16,281 bases of DNA from positions 5,863-22,143 of the forward strand of contig DGOT01000187.1 of the NCBI GenBank assembly GCA_002389465.1, written 5' to 3'. Under the pieces are notes generated by a model that made no database searches, was not told the origin of the DNA, and saw nothing but the letters and a program-made list of their open reading frames with translations. Every line of letters starts with the position of its first letter. Position 1 is the stretch's first letter. A program made the translations under genes and the position numbers. Below are positions 9,001-16,057 of the stretch, one piece after another. This DNA is from Bacteroidales bacterium UBA4459 (GTDB lineage Bacteria; Bacteroidota; Bacteroidia; Bacteroidales; F082).

Positions 9001-9211
9001 CATTGCCAGCGGTTCCGGGGCTGAAGCACGCAAAGTTATGGGTATGGCACTGCTTGGGGGAATGACCATTGCTACGTTCCTGGGTGTTTTCCTCTACCCG
9101 ATGCTGTTCGTCTTTATTGGAAAGATTGCGGGGTATGAAAAAAAGAGGGAACGATTGCAGGCTATTGAGGCAAATGTTGAAAATAAGAATGCAAACAGTA
9201 AAAATGATTAG
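6023..9211 (+). CDS. RND efflux pump, inner-membrane subunit (HAE1/AcrB-like)
   Basis: Proton-driven multidrug-type transporter of 1062 residues, close to the AcrB length (about 1050), with the expected twofold plan: TM1 near residues 12-32, a large periplasmic loop, a TM2-6 bundle from about 340, TM7 near 540-560, a second loop, and a final TM bundle from about 870. The proton-relay aspartates are D411 and D412 in GIVVDDAIVVVE, and the paired lysine is K944 in MAAKNAILIVEFA. These match the HAE1 (hydrophobe/amphiphile) branch rather than heavy-metal CzcA types. The start ATG lies 4 bp after the adaptor stop, and the outer-membrane gene begins 3 bp after its stop, so the three are co-translated. 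Specific substrate unknown. Confidence 0.97.
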   Translation: MAENKGNFFVHRPIVAMVIAIVIVIVGTVSLIGLAIEQYPNLTPPIVQVRGTYTGANALNVEESMATPLEQQINGVDNMIYMKSTNANDGTMVIDVSFTVGTDPDMNTVLTQNRVSAATAKLPESVKKYGVTTEKSLPNILMLLTLTSDGRYDQDFLGNYALINIKDQLARIKGIGRVNVMGAADYSMRVWVKPDRLAQMGLTVPEIVNAINEQNVIVPGGKFGAEPAPPGTEFTYTVRLPERFNSPEAFGEIVVRTQADGSQIKLRDVATINLGVETYSMIPRLNGETAAIIALYQAPGSNAVELAEMAIAEMDVLAKDFPESIKYDVSLDSTAPITAGIKDIVVTLIIALILVILVVFIFIQDWRATLIPTLAIPVSLIGAFIFFPALGFTINVLSLLGLVLAIGIVVDDAIVVVEAVQVNIAKGMNSKDATLDAMAKVTAPVIATTLVLIAVFIPVAGMAGITGLLYQQFAITIVVSVIVSSVNALTLSPALCSLLLKEPKPYGGPLGWFFKKFNQGMEKTTDSYMSFTNVVARKLKRSVVFIVIVTIAAGIFGGMVPGGFIPEEDMGYFFVNIQLPNAASLQRADVVSQKVEDILAEFKEIEFVTTATGYSMLSGAMTSNSAMIFGSLVDWSERDLTAKEIILKVNQRLATEVKGAQVFAFGPPAIPGLGNGSGFSIMLQDKGGHTPEYLAENTIKFIKAANDHPAIGKAFTTFQASVPQRFMDIDREKALKLGINLGDLYTTVGAFMGGSYVNDFTRFGRLYKSYIQAEPQYRVDESQINNFFIKNNAGKMVPLATVATIRPISGPDYTTRFNLFRSVEVTGGPAEGYTSEQARTALKEVAAEVLPQDMSYAWNAMSFQEEKASGQLGIILMFSLLFVFLILSAQYESWSLPFSILMGTPFAIFGALFALWAGRLISPTFENNIFAQVSFVMLIGMAAKNAILIVEFANDEFKKGLSLFDAAITAAKSRFRPILMTAFSFILGVFPLVIASGSGAEARKVMGMALLGGMTIATFLGVFLYPMLFVFIGKIAGYEKKRERLQAIEANVENKNANSKND

Positions 9212-9214
9212 GCC

Positions 9215-10654
9215 ATGAAAAAGATCATAACCATATTCATTTTCGGATTAATCATTTACCTCTCCGGCTGCAAACTGGGGCCTGATTTTGTACAACCCGA
9301 ATACAACGGACCCGAAACGTTTAGGTTCGATTCAACAACAACAGACACTCTTGTCAACCTCAGATGGTGGGAATTGTTCAACGATCCCGTTCTGGATACT
9401 TTAATTAAAAAAGCACTGGAAAACAATAAAGATGTCTTGGTAGCTGCTGCCCGTATTGAAGCAGCACGCGCCAACGTGGGTTTTACAAAAGCCGATCAGT
9501 GGCCTTCATTTGGGTTCTCAGCCAATGCAGCCGGAGGAAATTTTGGTGGGGGGCAGTTGTTTGATAACAATGCAAGCAACTTTTCAGCCTATCCTGAAAT
9601 GTACTGGGAAATTGGCTTCTGGGGGAAATACAGGCGACTTAATGAATCCGCCAGAGCAGACCTGTTGGCTTCGGAATATGGCTTACGTACGATTCAAATG
9701 AGTTTGATATCTGCCGTTGCTTCAACTTATTTTACTTTGCTCGACAACAAGGCTAAACTTGAAATCTCAAGAAAAACGCTGGTCTCAAGAGACAGCGGCC
9801 TTACGATTATCCAGGCGAGGTATGACTATGGTATTATAGCTGAAATTGATCTGAACCAGGCCCAGGTCCAAAAAGCTATCTCACAGGCAGCTGTACCCGT
9901 TTACGAAAGAGCAATTGCTTATACGGAAAGTTCGATGAGTATCTTACTTGGAAAATATCCCCAGGAGATTATCTCCGGCATCCCCTTGATCGAACAGGAG
10001 GAACCTCCTAAGATTCCTGAAGGACTAACTTCTGAATTACTGTTACGCCGCCCTGATGTGCAGGAGGCTGAAGCAAAGTATGAAGCGCAGAATGCCTTAA
10101 TTGGTGCTGCCCAGGCGATGCGCTGGCCATCCTTGAACATAACCGGATTGCTTGGCTATGCCAGCAATGATCTGCTGGCGCTGAACACTGGGGGACTGGC
10201 GTGGGCTGCTGCCGGGTCGCTGACAGGCCCGATATTCCAATTCGGTAAAAACAAACGGCGTGTCGATATAGAAAGAGCTAATGCATTAGCTGCATTAAGA
10301 AACTACGAAAGCGTGACTATTCAAGCCTTTAAGGAAGTGGAGGATGCGCTCATAGCCATTCAGACACTAAAAAAGGAACTTGCTGCACAAAGACTACGCA
10401 ATAATGCCGCAATAAATGCTGAGTTCTTATCTAACGAACGTTATGATAAAGGACAAACCAGCTACTTAGAAGTATTGGAATCTCAAAGGCAGTCTTTTGA
10501 TGCTCAGCTTCAGTATTCCCAAACAAGAAGAGACCTTCTTAGTGCACATGTTGCTTTATACAAAGCTCTTGGCGGAGGCTGGTTGTCGCCGGAAGAAGAA
10601 AAGGCCTATATTGAAGCTCAGCAATCAGCTGACTCTACAGGACGAAAGAGATAA
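9215..10654 (+). CDS. Outer-membrane efflux lipoprotein (TolC/NodT family)
   Basis: Outer-membrane channel of 479 residues that completes the tripartite pump. The N-terminus is a lipoprotein signal with lipobox LSGC (C19), typical of the NodT/OprM branch. Two internally homologous halves of long helices and short strands are seen: EIGFWGKYRR around residues 130-140 in the first half and the corresponding GPIFQFGKNKRR stretch in the second, plus LLLRRPDVQEAE near 275-285 and KGQTSYLEVLESQ near 415-430, all OEP-family signatures. It is translationally coupled to the pump (3 bp gap). Its last 37 bp overlap the end of the opposing DUF3298 gene. It would trimerise in the outer membrane; substrate follows the pump. 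Confidence 0.96.
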   Translation: MKKIITIFIFGLIIYLSGCKLGPDFVQPEYNGPETFRFDSTTTDTLVNLRWWELFNDPVLDTLIKKALENNKDVLVAAARIEAARANVGFTKADQWPSFGFSANAAGGNFGGGQLFDNNASNFSAYPEMYWEIGFWGKYRRLNESARADLLASEYGLRTIQMSLISAVASTYFTLLDNKAKLEISRKTLVSRDSGLTIIQARYDYGIIAEIDLNQAQVQKAISQAAVPVYERAIAYTESSMSILLGKYPQEIISGIPLIEQEEPPKIPEGLTSELLLRRPDVQEAEAKYEAQNALIGAAQAMRWPSLNITGLLGYASNDLLALNTGGLAWAAAGSLTGPIFQFGKNKRRVDIERANALAALRNYESVTIQAFKEVEDALIAIQTLKKELAAQRLRNNAAINAEFLSNERYDKGQTSYLEVLESQRQSFDAQLQYSQTRRDLLSAHVALYKALGGGWLSPEEEKAYIEAQQSADSTGRKR

Positions 10655-11451
10655 GATGAGCTTTTCTTTTTCAACTCATCAAAACTGATAAAGAGGTTTG
10701 TGGGCCCCATAGAATAAGGTGCCACCTCGTACGGATTGTAATGCAATAAATATCCATTATCGTCTATGCCTATGTTAGCAGGAAGTGCAAATTCATTGTC
10801 CGGAAAACCGAATCCAGCTTTTTCCAGATCTTCGCCGGGTGTTAGATTTCTTTTCTTGCGGAATTTTTGCTCGGCCAGAGAAATGAAGAGCTCTTTGTTT
10901 TCAACCCGGTCAAGCAAATTAACATAAGCACTTGTATTGATGTCAAATGTCATGTACGATGTATTTAGTGAACCATGTGCTCCTCCCATATATGATTCGG
11001 AAACCATTTTCAAGCAGACAACATCTTCGTTCTCGTATATAACATGACTTATCATACGAACATTCCACACCTGAGGCGATTCAGGAAATTCTTTTTTAAA
11101 TTCCTTGTAATCATTCAAAATGTGTTGCGCTGCCGCTTCAAGATCAACCAGTGTATTCGATTCGGCATCTCCAAACCCTAAAACATCAGCCATCCGGTGA
11201 TTAAGAAAGCTGTTTGCTTTTGTCATCTTTTCACTTTCAAATACAGGATACTCAAGTAATATATGAGTGCAGTTTTCCAGCGTATCCACCGAACACCCTT
11301 CTTCTGTAACAAATAATCTTTCAATGGAATATTCTTTTTGTTCAGCAGTGATTTTCTTAGTTTCTTTTTCTTCTTTATTTATTCCTCTTTTACATGACAA
11401 CAGGTAAAACAGCAGAACAACGGCCAGCGGTAACCATGTTAGTTTCTTCAT
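10618..11451 (-). CDS. DUF3298/DUF4163-type lipoprotein
   Basis: Predicted envelope lipoprotein of 277 residues, with signal peptide and lipobox LLSC (C20) followed by a charged Lys/Glu-rich linker (about 21-40). The rest resembles the DUF4163 plus DUF3298 pair found in RsiV-like proteins: a central GGAHG (about residues 157-161), then IDDNGYLLHYNPYEVAPYSMG (about 228-248), the characteristic C-terminal block. RsiV of Bacillus binds lysozyme, but that role should not be carried over without evidence; in Bacteroidota these proteins are mostly uncharacterised. The ATG is preceded by AGGA, and a -7 box TAACTTTG on the minus strand lies at 11475-11482. The 3' end overlaps the efflux channel gene tail to tail. 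Confidence 0.85.
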   Translation of the reverse strand: MKKLTWLPLAVVLLFYLLSCKRGINKEEKETKKITAEQKEYSIERLFVTEEGCSVDTLENCTHILLEYPVFESEKMTKANSFLNHRMADVLGFGDAESNTLVDLEAAAQHILNDYKEFKKEFPESPQVWNVRMISHVIYENEDVVCLKMVSESYMGGAHGSLNTSYMTFDINTSAYVNLLDRVENKELFISLAEQKFRKKRNLTPGEDLEKAGFGFPDNEFALPANIGIDDNGYLLHYNPYEVAPYSMGPTNLFISFDELKKKSSSYLFRPVESADC

Positions 11452-11474
11452 AATATCCTCGTAATAATTCTTTC

Positions 11475-11482
11475 CAAAGTTA
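11475..11482 (-). promoter_or_regulatory. Candidate -7 promoter box for the DUF3298 lipoprotein
   Basis: Read on the minus strand this is TAACTTTG, a full TAnnTTTG match, leaving a leader of roughly 17 nt before the ATG at 11451. No clear -33 TTG is visible at 19-21 bp. It faces away from the aconitase promoter box 14 bp to its right. Confidence 0.4.
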
Positions 11483-11495
11483 GTTTTTTTTGTAT

Positions 11496-11503
11496 TAATT
11501 TTG
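11496..11503 (+). promoter_or_regulatory. Candidate -7 promoter box for the aconitase-like gene
   Basis: TAATTTTG matches TAnnTTTG and predicts transcription start near 11510, just before the ATG at 11528. It contains the TTG that would be the upstream-most start codon of the frame, which argues against that longer start. The -33 region is not convincing. Confidence 0.35.
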
Positions 11504-11527
11504 GTCTCTCACGAAATAGAACAAACT

Positions 11528-13336
11528 ATGAATATCATTGAAAAAATTATAGCGAACCACTCGGATAAAGATTTTGTAAAACCCGGTGATATTGTGGATA
11601 TAGGGATAGATGCCCGTGTTGCCAGAGACTTCGGCGGACCGAATGTCATCAAAAACCTGGAAGATAATAACCTAACGCTTGACGATGTAAGCAAAACATT
11701 CTTCACCTTCGACACCAACCCTACAGGAAGTGATCAGAAATATGCTGTTAACCAGCAAACGATCAGGGTATTTGCCCGTAGACACGGTGTTAAAGTATAT
11801 GATATCAACAACGGTATAGGTACACATACGCTCATCCAGAATGGTTTATCCTGGCCCGGTTCCACGGCTGTAACAACCGACTCACACGCCAATATCCTGG
11901 GTGCCATTGGAGCATTCGGACAAGGTATGGGCGATAAGGATATTGCCGTAGCTTTTCACCGTGGAAAAGTGTGGTTTAAAGTTCCTCCTTCAGTTAAGAT
12001 CACATTAACAGGTGAACTACCCGAACATGTAACGGCCAAAGACATCGTGCTGAACTTACTGCACCAGTTCGGTGCCAATAGTTTGTTGGGATATTCGGTA
12101 GAATTTTACGGTGAACCAGTAGACAAACTCACACTCGACCAGCGCATCACCATTGCTTCGATGGGTACGGAGATGGGTGTGATCATTCTGCTCTTCCCTC
12201 CTAATAAAGCTATTATGGACTATTGTACATCGAAAACAGGAAGGAAACTGGAGAAAATTGAAGCTGGCAGCGATGCTGTTTATGAAAAAGAATATACTAT
12301 TAACGTAGGCGACTTTGTTCCCATGGTCAGCCGGCCGGGAAAGCCCCACGATACGGTGGATATTGAGCAGGAGAAAAAAGTGAAGATCGACTCCGGATTT
12401 ATCGGCAGTTGCACCAACGGGCGTATTGAAGACATGCGGGCTGCTGCTGAAATCCTTAAAGGTCGTAAAGTAGCGCCTGGCGTTGTGTTAAAAATCGTTC
12501 CGTCAACGGATGAAATCTGGCAGCAATGTCTTGATGAGGGCATTATTAAAACATTTAAAGAAGCCGGTGCTTTAGTCTCCAACGCTGGTTGTGCCGGATG
12601 TGCTGCAGGGCAGGTAGGACAAAACGGGCCGGGAGAGATCACCATTAGCACAGGTAACAGGAATTTTCCCGGCAAACAGGGAAAAGGAGAAGTTTATCTG
12701 GCTTCCCCCGCTTCGGTAGCAGCATCGGCTGTTGCAGGCTATATCACCAGCGAAGATGACATCCCGGAGGAGCCGGCTACTTTCGATTTTGAATTTCGGT
12801 CAGAAGAGTTGAAAAAACATACTGAAGAACACCACAAGAAACATGGAGAAAAACCCTCCCTTGTGAAGGGCCGTGTGTGGTTGATCAGCAAGGATGATAT
12901 TGACACCGACATGATTTACCACAACCGTTATTTGCAAATCACCGACCCCAATGAGATGGGACAATATATTTTTGATAACCTCGAAGGATATGAAGATTTT
13001 GCTAAAAAATGCAAACCTGGTGATATAGTGATTACGGGCAAAAACTTTGGCGCAGGGAGTTCGCGACAACAGGCAGTGGACGGTTTTAAAACACTGGGGA
13101 TTCAGGCCATCATTGCGGAATCATTCGGCGCTATATACGAGCGTAACGCCATCAATGCAGCATTCCCCATATTGACCTATGAAAACCTGAAAGAAGCACA
13201 GGTAGAAGACGGCGATGAGATTGAGGTTAATTTTCAAACAGGAGAATTAACAAACAATTCGAAAGGTATCTCAGTGAGAATTGAACCGTTTTCTGATGTA
13301 CAGATGGAAATTTATCAGAATGGGGGACTTTTTTAG
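11528..13336 (+). CDS. Aconitase/isopropylmalate-isomerase superfamily hydro-lyase, fused catalytic and swivel domains
   Basis: [4Fe-4S] dehydratase of 602 residues that isomerises a 2-hydroxy tricarboxylate or similar acid through a cis-alkene; probably an aconitate hydratase, but homoaconitate or isopropylmalate cannot be excluded. The large LeuC-like domain (about 1-420) carries the cluster cysteines C295 (GSCTNGR), C355 and C358 (GCAGC). A TTDSHAN block has H120. After an acidic/basic linker rich in Glu, His and Lys (about 420-445) comes the LeuD-like swivel domain, with DIDTDMIYHNRYL and GAGSSRQQ (S511, S512, R513). Bacteroidota usually also have an aconitase of about 750 residues, so this shorter fused form is a different lineage, closer to the archaeal LeuC/LeuD or Aquifex-type enzymes. 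I chose ATG 11528 because the upstream in-frame TTG at 11501 falls inside the -7 box. The gene stands alone and converges on the sulfatase-fold gene 10 bp away. Confidence 0.9.
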   Translation: MNIIEKIIANHSDKDFVKPGDIVDIGIDARVARDFGGPNVIKNLEDNNLTLDDVSKTFFTFDTNPTGSDQKYAVNQQTIRVFARRHGVKVYDINNGIGTHTLIQNGLSWPGSTAVTTDSHANILGAIGAFGQGMGDKDIAVAFHRGKVWFKVPPSVKITLTGELPEHVTAKDIVLNLLHQFGANSLLGYSVEFYGEPVDKLTLDQRITIASMGTEMGVIILLFPPNKAIMDYCTSKTGRKLEKIEAGSDAVYEKEYTINVGDFVPMVSRPGKPHDTVDIEQEKKVKIDSGFIGSCTNGRIEDMRAAAEILKGRKVAPGVVLKIVPSTDEIWQQCLDEGIIKTFKEAGALVSNAGCAGCAAGQVGQNGPGEITISTGNRNFPGKQGKGEVYLASPASVAASAVAGYITSEDDIPEEPATFDFEFRSEELKKHTEEHHKKHGEKPSLVKGRVWLISKDDIDTDMIYHNRYLQITDPNEMGQYIFDNLEGYEDFAKKCKPGDIVITGKNFGAGSSRQQAVDGFKTLGIQAIIAESFGAIYERNAINAAFPILTYENLKEAQVEDGDEIEVNFQTGELTNNSKGISVRIEPFSDVQMEIYQNGGLF

Positions 13337-13346
13337 CAAGTGTTGA

Positions 13347-15326
13347 TCACGGTTGTAGCTGGTTATATTCCATCCAGTAGTTATATTGCTGAATAACTGC
13401 TTTCATGATTTTTTCCATCTTCCGGGCTTTTTCTTTATCAATATCGAGTAAATTAAACTGCTGTTCAGGATCTTTTCGGTTATTGAATAATGACATGCTG
13501 TTTTCCCCGTCAAAAAGAAGACTGTAATCGCCTTCTGTCAGCTGATAAAATCCATCCAGATATTCAAACGCTACATGCTTTGCATGGTCGTCAAAGACGC
13601 TGTTGCCAAAGGCCATAAACGGCTTATTATATTTCAGATAGTCCAGTACAGAAGGCATCACATCCGTTTGCTGGGAAGTCATCTTTAAAATACCTTTTAA
13701 ACTATCACCCGGAAAATAATAAAGAATGGGAATGGCATACCGTCCTGCTGTATTTTTATAATAAGTCACCTGTTCGAGCTGCAACTTTAGGGCTTCTTCT
13801 TTTTCCATCGAGTTATCTTCTTCACTTACCGAATGGCCCGGATGGTCTGCCAGGATAACAAACATAGTATGCTTAAACCAGGGCATTTTTGAAGCTGTTT
13901 CAAAAAAATTTTCCAGCGAATAATCTGAATACCTGACAACCCTGTGCAGCGGCACCGGTGTTTCAGGAAACATCTGCTCATAAGCTTCCGGCACATCATA
14001 CGGGCTGTGCGAACTGAGTGTGAATTCAAAGGCGAAGAAAGGCTGTTTGAACGAGTTCAACTTTTCGGCCATATATTGCAAAAAAGCATCATCATAAATG
14101 CCCCAGTAACCGTCATAATCATGGTTACCGGAATTTTCCCGGTCGTACTCAATGTGCCCGTAATAATTGTTAAAACCTGCCATATCCGAAAAAGCATCAA
14201 AACTCATAGTTCCGTTATTTCCACCATGAAAGAATGCCGTTTTGTAACCTTCATTGTTGAATATCTCAGCCAGGCTGTTAATCTTGTTCGTGTTATATAC
14301 CGAGGCAATGAACGGGTCATTCATCAGGTCCGGAATTCCAGTAATAACGGCAGGAATAGCATCAATAGACCTCAAAGCATTGGAATAAGCATTAGTAAAC
14401 AACAAAGATTGCTGCATCAACGAATCAAGAAAAGGCATATATCCCTTGTACTTGTTCAGGTAACCACTATATTCTTTGGAAAAACTCTCCAGCAGCAAAA
14501 CCACTACATTCATTCTTCTGAAAGAACTGTCCGCATAATTAAACTGATGTATTACAGGATATATTTTTTCACATTCCTGCGGCGTATAATATTGCTTCTG
14601 GGGCAAAGTCTGGCGACCATAAGTTGTCATGATGGCAAAAGGAGTATTAAGCACCAACGGCACCTCTTTAGCCGGTACATACATCGAAGCATGAATTACA
14701 GATAACGGTTTGGGCTGCGCACCTCCTCTGGCACCGACAACAGTGAGCCCCAGCAAAATTATAAAAGCAAATATCTGGTACAAAGCACTCCGAAACCTGA
14801 TATGTTTTAGAAATAGGTTTTTTACCTGGCTGCTATCTGCTTTCGGATAAAAATACCAGGCTGCAACAGTAAGTACAATCCAGGTCACAGGCACATACCA
14901 GTAGGACACAATAAAGCGCGGAATCAGAGACAGATCATTCCCGCTTTCTGCGAAGAACTTCAAAATATAGGCTGTTGAACGTTTTAAAGTAAAATCAAAA
15001 AAGCGGGCATCGCTGAGATTAATGAGTAACAGGAAAGAGTTGATTATCAAAAAATAATACTTAATAACAACCTGATATATTTTATGATTTTTCCACCTGC
15101 CTCCCGGAATTACATGCATGAGTATTACAGGAAAATTAAGGTAAACGATCACGGACATATCAAATCGAATTCCGATGATAAAGTCCTCCAGCAATTCGCC
15201 AAAACTTATGCCTGAGAAATGAGTGTAATTTAAAATCAAAAAGAACAAACGAGCCAGAGAAAACAAGACAAACGCCAGCAACAAGCGCCTAAACAGAAGA
15301 ATAATCTGCCTGTTATACTCCTTCAT
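13347..15326 (-). CDS. LTA synthase/phosphoglycerol transferase family membrane enzyme (sulfatase fold)
   Basis: Membrane enzyme of 659 residues with about five N-terminal transmembrane helices (roughly 10-32, 48-72, 88-104, 138-160, 182-200) and an extracytoplasmic alkaline-phosphatase-like domain from about 270. Metal-site residues appear as E280 (LLLESFS), S320 (ALRSIDAIP) as probable nucleophile, D494-H495 (ILADHPGH) and H440 (LSSHSP). FFHGGNNGTMSFD (about 366-378) matches the substrate pocket block of LtaS-like proteins. In LtaS the nucleophile is Thr; here Ser appears to occupy that site. In Gram-negative Bacteroidota the product is not lipoteichoic acid; phosphoglycerol or phosphoethanolamine modification of a surface glycan or lipid is the likely kind of reaction. 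It lies downstream of the GGCGA repeat, and no glycan operon surrounds it. A weak TAAATTTA box precedes it. Confidence 0.88.
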   Translation of the reverse strand: MKEYNRQIILLFRRLLLAFVLFSLARLFFLILNYTHFSGISFGELLEDFIIGIRFDMSVIVYLNFPVILMHVIPGGRWKNHKIYQVVIKYYFLIINSFLLLINLSDARFFDFTLKRSTAYILKFFAESGNDLSLIPRFIVSYWYVPVTWIVLTVAAWYFYPKADSSQVKNLFLKHIRFRSALYQIFAFIILLGLTVVGARGGAQPKPLSVIHASMYVPAKEVPLVLNTPFAIMTTYGRQTLPQKQYYTPQECEKIYPVIHQFNYADSSFRRMNVVVLLLESFSKEYSGYLNKYKGYMPFLDSLMQQSLLFTNAYSNALRSIDAIPAVITGIPDLMNDPFIASVYNTNKINSLAEIFNNEGYKTAFFHGGNNGTMSFDAFSDMAGFNNYYGHIEYDRENSGNHDYDGYWGIYDDAFLQYMAEKLNSFKQPFFAFEFTLSSHSPYDVPEAYEQMFPETPVPLHRVVRYSDYSLENFFETASKMPWFKHTMFVILADHPGHSVSEEDNSMEKEEALKLQLEQVTYYKNTAGRYAIPILYYFPGDSLKGILKMTSQQTDVMPSVLDYLKYNKPFMAFGNSVFDDHAKHVAFEYLDGFYQLTEGDYSLLFDGENSMSLFNNRKDPEQQFNLLDIDKEKARKMEKIMKAVIQQYNYWMEYNQLQP

Positions 15327-15386
15327 AGCTGATATTTTGTATTAAAAATCCATTCATCTAAATTTACTAATTCTTACCTCTATTCG

Positions 15387-15470
15387 CCCCATCGCCTTTT
15401 TTCGCCCAGTCGCCTTAGTCGCCCTTTTTCGCGCTCCATCGCCCTTTTTCGCCCAGTCGCCCAAGTCGCT
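15387..15470. repeat. GGCGA-rich tandem repeat, two 37-bp copies
   Basis: Two imperfect copies, 15387-15423 and 15434-15470, are separated by a 10-bp spacer (period 47 bp) and differ at about five positions. Each contains the core TCGCCCAGTCGCC, and the whole block is built from TCGCC units (GGCGA on the minus strand) separated by T-runs or short AGT/TTA pieces. The block is strongly strand-asymmetric (pyrimidine-rich on plus) and forms no obvious hairpin. It begins 2 bp beyond the stop of the LEA-like gene and lies 60 bp upstream of the LTA-synthase-family start. It is much richer in G+C than the surrounding intergenic DNA. Confidence 0.8.
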
Positions 15471-15472
15471 CC

Positions 15473-16054
15473 CTACGGCCTCACCACAATATACCCCGGA
15501 TACTCCTGTATTTCAGAACCCACTTTATAATACGGTTTCAATTGCAATTTAATATCCAGTTGCTTTAACTTTTCTTTATCATTGAGATGAAGCACCAAAT
15601 CGAGAATTTGCTGTAAATTATCATTTGTTGCCAGCTTTAATATGTCAAAATCAACCGATACTAGAAAAGTTGTTGACTGACCGGGAAGTACTTCCACAGC
15701 ATGATTTATTTTACCGGCTCCATATCTGTTATTTTTCATGTACAGTTCCCAATCAAGACCTGAAATTCCTGCTTTCATACTTTGGTTATTAGTTGCTTTG
15801 ATGGACACATCCATAGTTACCGGCAAACTTCCAGAAAGGACCTGTTGTGTTAATGATACAATATCAAACGGATTGATATCTGACAGTTGTTGGATATTTT
15901 TCAGCGACACCCCTCCTACCTTATCCATTCCTACGCGGTCAATCGAAAAATTGCACTGGGCAAATTGCATCACATCGCTTGCCTGTTGCAATACATCACA
16001 GGAAGTTAACCAGAACAAGGCGATAAACAAACTGATATAAACTTTGTATTTCAT
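15473..16054 (-). CDS. LEA14-like (LEA type 2/WHy) lipoprotein
   Basis: Predicted lipoprotein of 193 residues with a short hydrophobic signal and lipobox LTSC (C19). The mature part is a predicted beta-sandwich: CNFSIDRVGMDKVGG (about 34-48), alternating strands with an amphipathic tail KLKQLDIKLQLKPYYKVG, and the ending PGYIVVRP. This pattern is like LEA14/WHy domain proteins seen in many Bacteroidota; the assignment rests on pattern, not a search. Function is unknown; envelope stress protection is the family guess. The ATG lies 3 bp after the typA stop, so the two are probably co-transcribed. The stop codon abuts the GGCGA repeat. No separate promoter is visible. Confidence 0.75.
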   Translation of the reverse strand: MKYKVYISLFIALFWLTSCDVLQQASDVMQFAQCNFSIDRVGMDKVGGVSLKNIQQLSDINPFDIVSLTQQVLSGSLPVTMDVSIKATNNQSMKAGISGLDWELYMKNNRYGAGKINHAVEVLPGQSTTFLVSVDFDILKLATNDNLQQILDLVLHLNDKEKLKQLDIKLQLKPYYKVGSEIQEYPGYIVVRP

Positions 16055-16057
16055 TTT

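Noticed and set aside
11501..11527. Longer aconitase-like protein starting at TTG 11501
   Set aside because: The TTG lies inside the likely -7 box, and the nine extra residues look unlike the family; ATG 11528 fits better.
13944..14705. 253-residue plus-strand reading frame
   Set aside because: It lies wholly within the LTA-synthase-family gene on the opposite strand, which has clear motifs; no family features in the translated product.
15387..15470. GGCGA repeat as a CRISPR array
   Set aside because: Only two imperfect copies, a 10-bp spacer, no cas genes.
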